Below are positions 28,069-32,217 of a DNA stretch of 32,217 bases, one piece after another. Numbering within the stretch: position 1 is the first letter of the stretch; each line of letters starts with the position of its first letter. The notes below the pieces were generated by a model. That model had not been told where the DNA came from and searched no databases. It worked only from the letters and a program-made list of their open reading frames with translations. The translations under genes were made by a program, and so were the position numbers. The stretch is from the NCBI GenBank assembly GCA_947447485.1, contig CANFJP010000007.1, forward strand, positions 1-32,217, given 5' to 3'. Origin of the DNA: Chitinophagaceae bacterium. GTDB taxonomy: Bacteria; Bacteroidota; Bacteroidia; Chitinophagales; Chitinophagaceae.

Positions 28069-29100
28069 TTATGAAATCGTCCAAATTTCATTTCCACGCA
28101 ATAATTTATCTAAAGAGCCCTTGCCTTTTTTTGCTATGACTTCTTCTATTTGCATAGTCATCATATCTTCATAACACGCTCTTTCTTTCTGATAAAAAAC
28201 ACCAAAAGGTCTGGGTAAATGATCTTGTAAAGCGGGATCGTCAAACATTCTTACCAAAATTTGTGCTTTATAAAAATCTTTTTCATCGTGGATCCAGCAA
28301 TCATCCTTGCTAGCGCCTTCTTGTAAATCAACGACTACAGGCTTAAATCCATCGAGCTTAATTCCTTTATTTTGAGAAGGGCCAAATACAAGTGGCTGGC
28401 CTTGTTCAAGAAAAATAGCCTCTGCCGCTTTTGAACTTTTTTCTGTAAATACTTCAAAGGCGCCATCATTGAAAATATTGCAATTCTGATATATTTCCAG
28501 AAACGAAGTGCCTTTGTGTGCATTTGATCTAAGAAGCATGGCTTGCAAATGCTTAGGGTCTCTATCCATTGACCTAGCTATAAAACTTGCGTCTGCTCCC
28601 ATTGCCAATGCCAATGGGTTGAAAGGATGATCAATGCTACCAAAAGGAGTGCTCTTGGTGATTTTATGTTCTTCTGAAGTAGGTGAATATTGCCCTTTGG
28701 TAAGACCATAAATCTGATTGTTGAATAATAAAATATTGACATCAAAATTTCTGCGCAATAAATGAATGGTATGATTTCCGCCAATACTCAATCCATCTCC
28801 ATCCCCTGTAACAATCCATACGCTCAATTCGGGGCGAGCAGCCTTTAATCCACTAGCCACCGCGGTAGCTCTTCCATGAATGCTGTGCATGCCATAGGTG
28901 TTCATATAATAAGGAAAGCGACTACTACATCCAATACCAGAAACAATGACAATATTTTCTCTTGGAATGCCAAGCGTAGGCATTACTTTTTGTACCTGGG
29001 CCAATATTGAATAATCTCCACAACCAGGACACCAACGTACTTCCTGATCTGTAGAAAAGTCTTTTGATGTTAATGGGGAAGCGGTGGAAATATCACTCAT
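28069..29100 (-). CDS. 2-oxoacid:ferredoxin oxidoreductase beta subunit (KorB-like, TPP-binding)
   Basis: WCPGCGDYSILAQVQKVMP, GIGCSSRFPYYMNTYGMHSIHGRATAVASGLK, TGDGDGLSIGGNHTIHLLRRN TPP motif. Confidence 0.94.
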   Translation of the reverse strand: MSDISTASPLTSKDFSTDQEVRWCPGCGDYSILAQVQKVMPTLGIPRENIVIVSGIGCSSRFPYYMNTYGMHSIHGRATAVASGLKAARPELSVWIVTGDGDGLSIGGNHTIHLLRRNFDVNILLFNNQIYGLTKGQYSPTSEEHKITKSTPFGSIDHPFNPLALAMGADASFIARSMDRDPKHLQAMLLRSNAHKGTSFLEIYQNCNIFNDGAFEVFTEKSSKAAEAIFLEQGQPLVFGPSQNKGIKLDGFKPVVVDLQEGASKDDCWIHDEKDFYKAQILVRMFDDPALQDHLPRPFGVFYQKERACYEDMMTMQIEEVIAKKGKGSLDKLLRGNEIWTIS

Positions 29101-29244
29101 GTTTTAAAACTTTAGATGATGTAAAGTTAGTATATAATAGATATTTTATAAGAAATTTCATATTTATACTAAAATACAAATTTTCTATACCGCTTGTTAG
29201 GAAAAGCTTTACTATAATTACTCTTGCAACTAGTTATATTAATC

Positions 29245-31005
29245 TTATTTACATCCTTCTAAAAAGTCCTTCACTCCTTCTACTATTTTTTCTGCCATCT
29301 TTTGTTGAAATGATTCATCAAGCATTTTCATTTCTTCTTCAGGATTGCTTAAAAACAAAGTTTCAATTAATGCATTGGGATATTCTGTTGGGCTATTCAG
29401 CATAAAATTAAAAGAACCATTGTTTCCATATTCTTGCAACCCAAGCTCCAGCATGCGTTTATAAATAGCATTGCTCAGTGGCCTAAATCCTATGTAGCGA
29501 TAAAATGTACTAGTTCCCTGAATGTGTATTGGATCTGCAGAAGAATTTAAATGTATACTTAAAAGTAAATCAGGGAGGGTATCTCTATAAAAAAGAATAC
29601 GTTCTTTGTTATCAAAAAATTGTTCTGTTTCTCTGGTCATGATAACTTTCGCTCCGGCATGTTCAAGTAATTTTTTAAGTTTAAGCGAAAGGGCCAACGC
29701 GAGATTTTTTTCAGCCACTCCTGTAGGTCCACCTGCTCCTGTATTGGTACCACCATGGCCTGCATCTATTGCAATCGTAAGTTTTTTTAAGGAGAGCTCT
29801 GCGGGCTGTTGCTTTATTTTAACAACCAACACATTTCCTTTATAATAAATTTGATGTCCCCAATGTTGATGATGTTTAAGTTGAATGGTGATTCTAAAAA
29901 TATCATCTGCTATTTGTTCGTACTGAACATCTTTTATTTCTTTAATTGAATTCAATTGGTTTATCCAATTCGTATTATTGGTGGCTCCAAAAATATCTAC
30001 AACAATTTTAGAGGGATCTGTTAATTGAAAAGACTGATAAGGTAATTTGTTGGTCAATTCAATATTAACATAATCATAAGCAGAGTCGCCATATATTCTC
30101 CATTTACCTGTTAGCGCCGACGGAGAAAAAGTTCCCTTAGGCATTAAAGTGACAAGTTCATCTGGTATATAAGCAGATCTATTTTTTGCCAATTGTACTT
30201 TATAATGTGTACCTACCTTCCCTATTATTTTCAGTGGAATCAAACTATCTAGATAGCCGATTTTAGCGCCTCCTAGCCTATCGTCTCCTAAGCCATATTC
30301 TAAATGAGCCAAGCGTCCTTTCGTGATTACAATATCAGAATCGCTTTCTCTCATCACTGAAAACAGATTGCGGGTTTCTTTTGTACTCTTTTTACCTAGA
30401 CTATCTATAATGGTAACTGGAATTTTAAATTTTTGAAAAGTGTCTGTTTTTTGAATTTCATACATTCCCTGATAAATCCCTGTCATTCCATTAGTAGAAG
30501 AAACAGGCATTTCATATAACGGTATATTATTAAACAAAACCGCAGTTATCCCTGGATAGGCTTTTACTTTGAATTTTATTTTATCGCCCGTCCTTAATAA
30601 AAGATTTCCATCTGGAAAGGTTTGTATGCTTTCAATGCCAAACTGCTTTACTGGTTCAGCAGGCAAGGGAACTGAATAATTGTATTCGATTGTTTTTGAT
30701 ACAGAATTGATATCATTTATACTAGCAACAATTGTAAAAGATGTATCTCCTTCTAGCAAGTTCAACTCATAGGCAAAGGCACCCGTTGGATATACTTTTA
30801 CCATTTCATCATTAATAGAAAGTAAACAAGATTTGCAAGTACTTCCAATAATAAATTGCTGAGCACCATTGGCATTATTAATTGCTTTCAGTGGTTCAAC
30901 AAGTTTTATAAAAGGCTTTTCTTGCTGTTGAGAATAGGCTGAAGAAAAAGAAAAAAGAATTCCTATTAAAATATATAGAAGCCTGTTGTTAGAAGTGCCT
31001 TTCAT
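29245..31005 (-). CDS. N-acetylmuramoyl-L-alanine amidase (Amidase_3) with N-terminal extension
   Basis: C-terminal TIAIDAGHGGTNTGAGGPTGVAEKNLALALSLKLKKLL...LLSIHLNSSADP; signal peptide and beta-rich N-terminal region. Confidence 0.92.
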   Translation of the reverse strand: MKGTSNNRLLYILIGILFSFSSAYSQQQEKPFIKLVEPLKAINNANGAQQFIIGSTCKSCLLSINDEMVKVYPTGAFAYELNLLEGDTSFTIVASINDINSVSKTIEYNYSVPLPAEPVKQFGIESIQTFPDGNLLLRTGDKIKFKVKAYPGITAVLFNNIPLYEMPVSSTNGMTGIYQGMYEIQKTDTFQKFKIPVTIIDSLGKKSTKETRNLFSVMRESDSDIVITKGRLAHLEYGLGDDRLGGAKIGYLDSLIPLKIIGKVGTHYKVQLAKNRSAYIPDELVTLMPKGTFSPSALTGKWRIYGDSAYDYVNIELTNKLPYQSFQLTDPSKIVVDIFGATNNTNWINQLNSIKEIKDVQYEQIADDIFRITIQLKHHQHWGHQIYYKGNVLVVKIKQQPAELSLKKLTIAIDAGHGGTNTGAGGPTGVAEKNLALALSLKLKKLLEHAGAKVIMTRETEQFFDNKERILFYRDTLPDLLLSIHLNSSADPIHIQGTSTFYRYIGFRPLSNAIYKRMLELGLQEYGNNGSFNFMLNSPTEYPNALIETLFLSNPEEEMKMLDESFQQKMAEKIVEGVKDFLEGCK

Positions 31006-31029
31006 TCAATAAAAATAACATTATAAATT

Positions 31030-32217
31030 CTATGATAGAGAATATTTATTATCGGAAATCAATTTATCAGCAATTCTTCTTCTTGCCTCTTTGCTATTAA
31101 ACGAAGGGGTTTTAGTGAATCTTTTTAATCCCAATAAAAGCATTCTTTGTTCATCGCCCTCTGTGAAAGCATTAATGGCTTCTTTTCCTGCTTTGTTTAA
31201 TTTATCAATCGCATCGTATAAATAACAATGCATCATATCTGTATAAATAGCAATAGAAGCATGTGTATTTTTTTCAGTCATTTTCATTACTCTCAACAAT
31301 GCGCTTTCTGCAGTGAAAGTTACAATAGCCATATCGGCAATATTCATTAGTATTTCTTGTTCATTTTGAAGATTCATCATTAATTTTTGCACTGCTGTTC
31401 CGGCTACCATTAGAATCGCTTTTTTCATCTCAATGATACTTTTCTTCTCAGATGAAAATGCGCTATCCTCTTCTTTACCAAAATCAGGAATGCTCATTAA
31501 TTCTTTTGAAACAGCCATGGCAGCAGTCATTAAATCTAATTTCCCTTTCATGGCACGTTTTAGCATCATGTCCACGGTGAGCAACCGATTGATTTCATTG
31601 GTTCCTTCAAAAATTCTATTAATGCGACTGTCCCTGTAAGAGCGACTGATTGAATATTCATCACTAAAGCCGTTGCCCCCATGAATTTGTACTCCTTCAT
31701 CTACTACAAAGTCTAGCACTTCGCTGCCTTCTACTTTTAGCATAGCACATTCAATGGCATATTCTTCGGCTGCTCCTAATAGTGCTTCGTTGAATGGTTT
31801 TCCAGCAGCGATTAATTCTTTTTCTTTATCCTCAATCCATTTAGCTGTTCTATATAAAGCACTTTCTGACGACCATATACGAATAGCCATTTCAGCAAGC
31901 TTATGTTTGATGGCTCCAAAAGTAGCAATCGGCTTATTGAATTGTTCTCTTGTGTTAGCATATACTACACTGTCCGTTAATGCAAGCTTAGCGCCTCCCA
32001 ATACAGCTGCACATAATTTTAATCGACCAATATTTAAAATATTAAATGCGATGATATGGCCTTTGCCTATTTCGCCTAACACATTTTCTACAGGAACTTT
32101 ACAATCTTGAAAATAAAGCTGTACGGTAGAAGATCCTTTGATACCCATCTTGTGTTCTTCTGGGCCTTGAGTAAAACCCTCCATTCCACGTTCAATAATA
32201 AACGCAGTAAATTTATC
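31030..32217 (-). CDS. Acyl-CoA dehydrogenase, truncated at the window edge
   Basis: KMGIKGSSTVQLYFQDCKVPVENVLGEIGKGHIIAFNILNIGR; VQIHGGNGFSDEYSISRSYRDSRINRIFEGTNEINRLL. Frame continues past the window end. Confidence 0.93.
   Translation of the reverse strand, partial: DKFTAFIIERGMEGFTQGPEEHKMGIKGSSTVQLYFQDCKVPVENVLGEIGKGHIIAFNILNIGRLKLCAAVLGGAKLALTDSVVYANTREQFNKPIATFGAIKHKLAEMAIRIWSSESALYRTAKWIEDKEKELIAAGKPFNEALLGAAEEYAIECAMLKVEGSEVLDFVVDEGVQIHGGNGFSDEYSISRSYRDSRINRIFEGTNEINRLLTVDMMLKRAMKGKLDLMTAAMAVSKELMSIPDFGKEEDSAFSSEKKSIIEMKKAILMVAGTAVQKLMMNLQNEQEILMNIADMAIVTFTAESALLRVMKMTEKNTHASIAIYTDMMHCYLYDAIDKLNKAGKEAINAFTEGDEQRMLLLGLKRFTKTPSFNSKEARRRIADKLISDNKYSLS

Noticed and set aside
29101-29244. 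AT-rich 144-bp gap upstream of the korB-like gene as a riboswitch or ncRNA
   Set aside because: No convincing stem structure, conserved motif or clear promoter box could be identified by eye.

Overview
The window looks like chromosomal DNA from a Bacteroidota, probably Chitinophagaceae-like. It is AT-rich, has Bacteroidetes-type TTG-N19-TAnnTTTG promoters, and includes DUF4834 and a lamin-tail protein with a T9SS-like C-terminus. Main blocks: (i) a minus-strand block with a Crp/Fnr regulator, tRNA-Asn(GTT) with its own promoter and terminator, Rieske protein, hflX, a SurA-like PPIase, and rimP-nusA-infB; (ii) a plus-strand aerobic phenylacetate operon, TetR-paaE-paaA-paaB-paaC-paaD-[mgtC-like]-paaG-paaI-paaY, running into obg and a lipid kinase; (iii) a mixed housekeeping region with a patatin/TM protein, ctaA, rnhB, a Sua5-like gene, a PfkB kinase, the lamin-tail protein, asd, an isolated korB-like gene, an amidase and a truncated acyl-CoA dehydrogenase. 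I see no CRISPR array, transposon or obvious defence island. The most interesting non-coding signals are: a terminator-like hairpin plus U-tract just upstream of the rimP start codon (candidate attenuator of rimP-nusA-infB); a family of intergenic GTTYAAC-type repeats, two of them clearly in inverted-arm arrangement; a 22-bp PaaR-like palindrome over the TetR promoter; a 22-bp perfect palindrome upstream of the Crp/Fnr gene; abutting hairpins between rimP and nusA; promoters that imply leaderless mRNAs; and tightly packed or overlapping convergent gene ends. No wholly new multi-gene system could be established from sequence alone.
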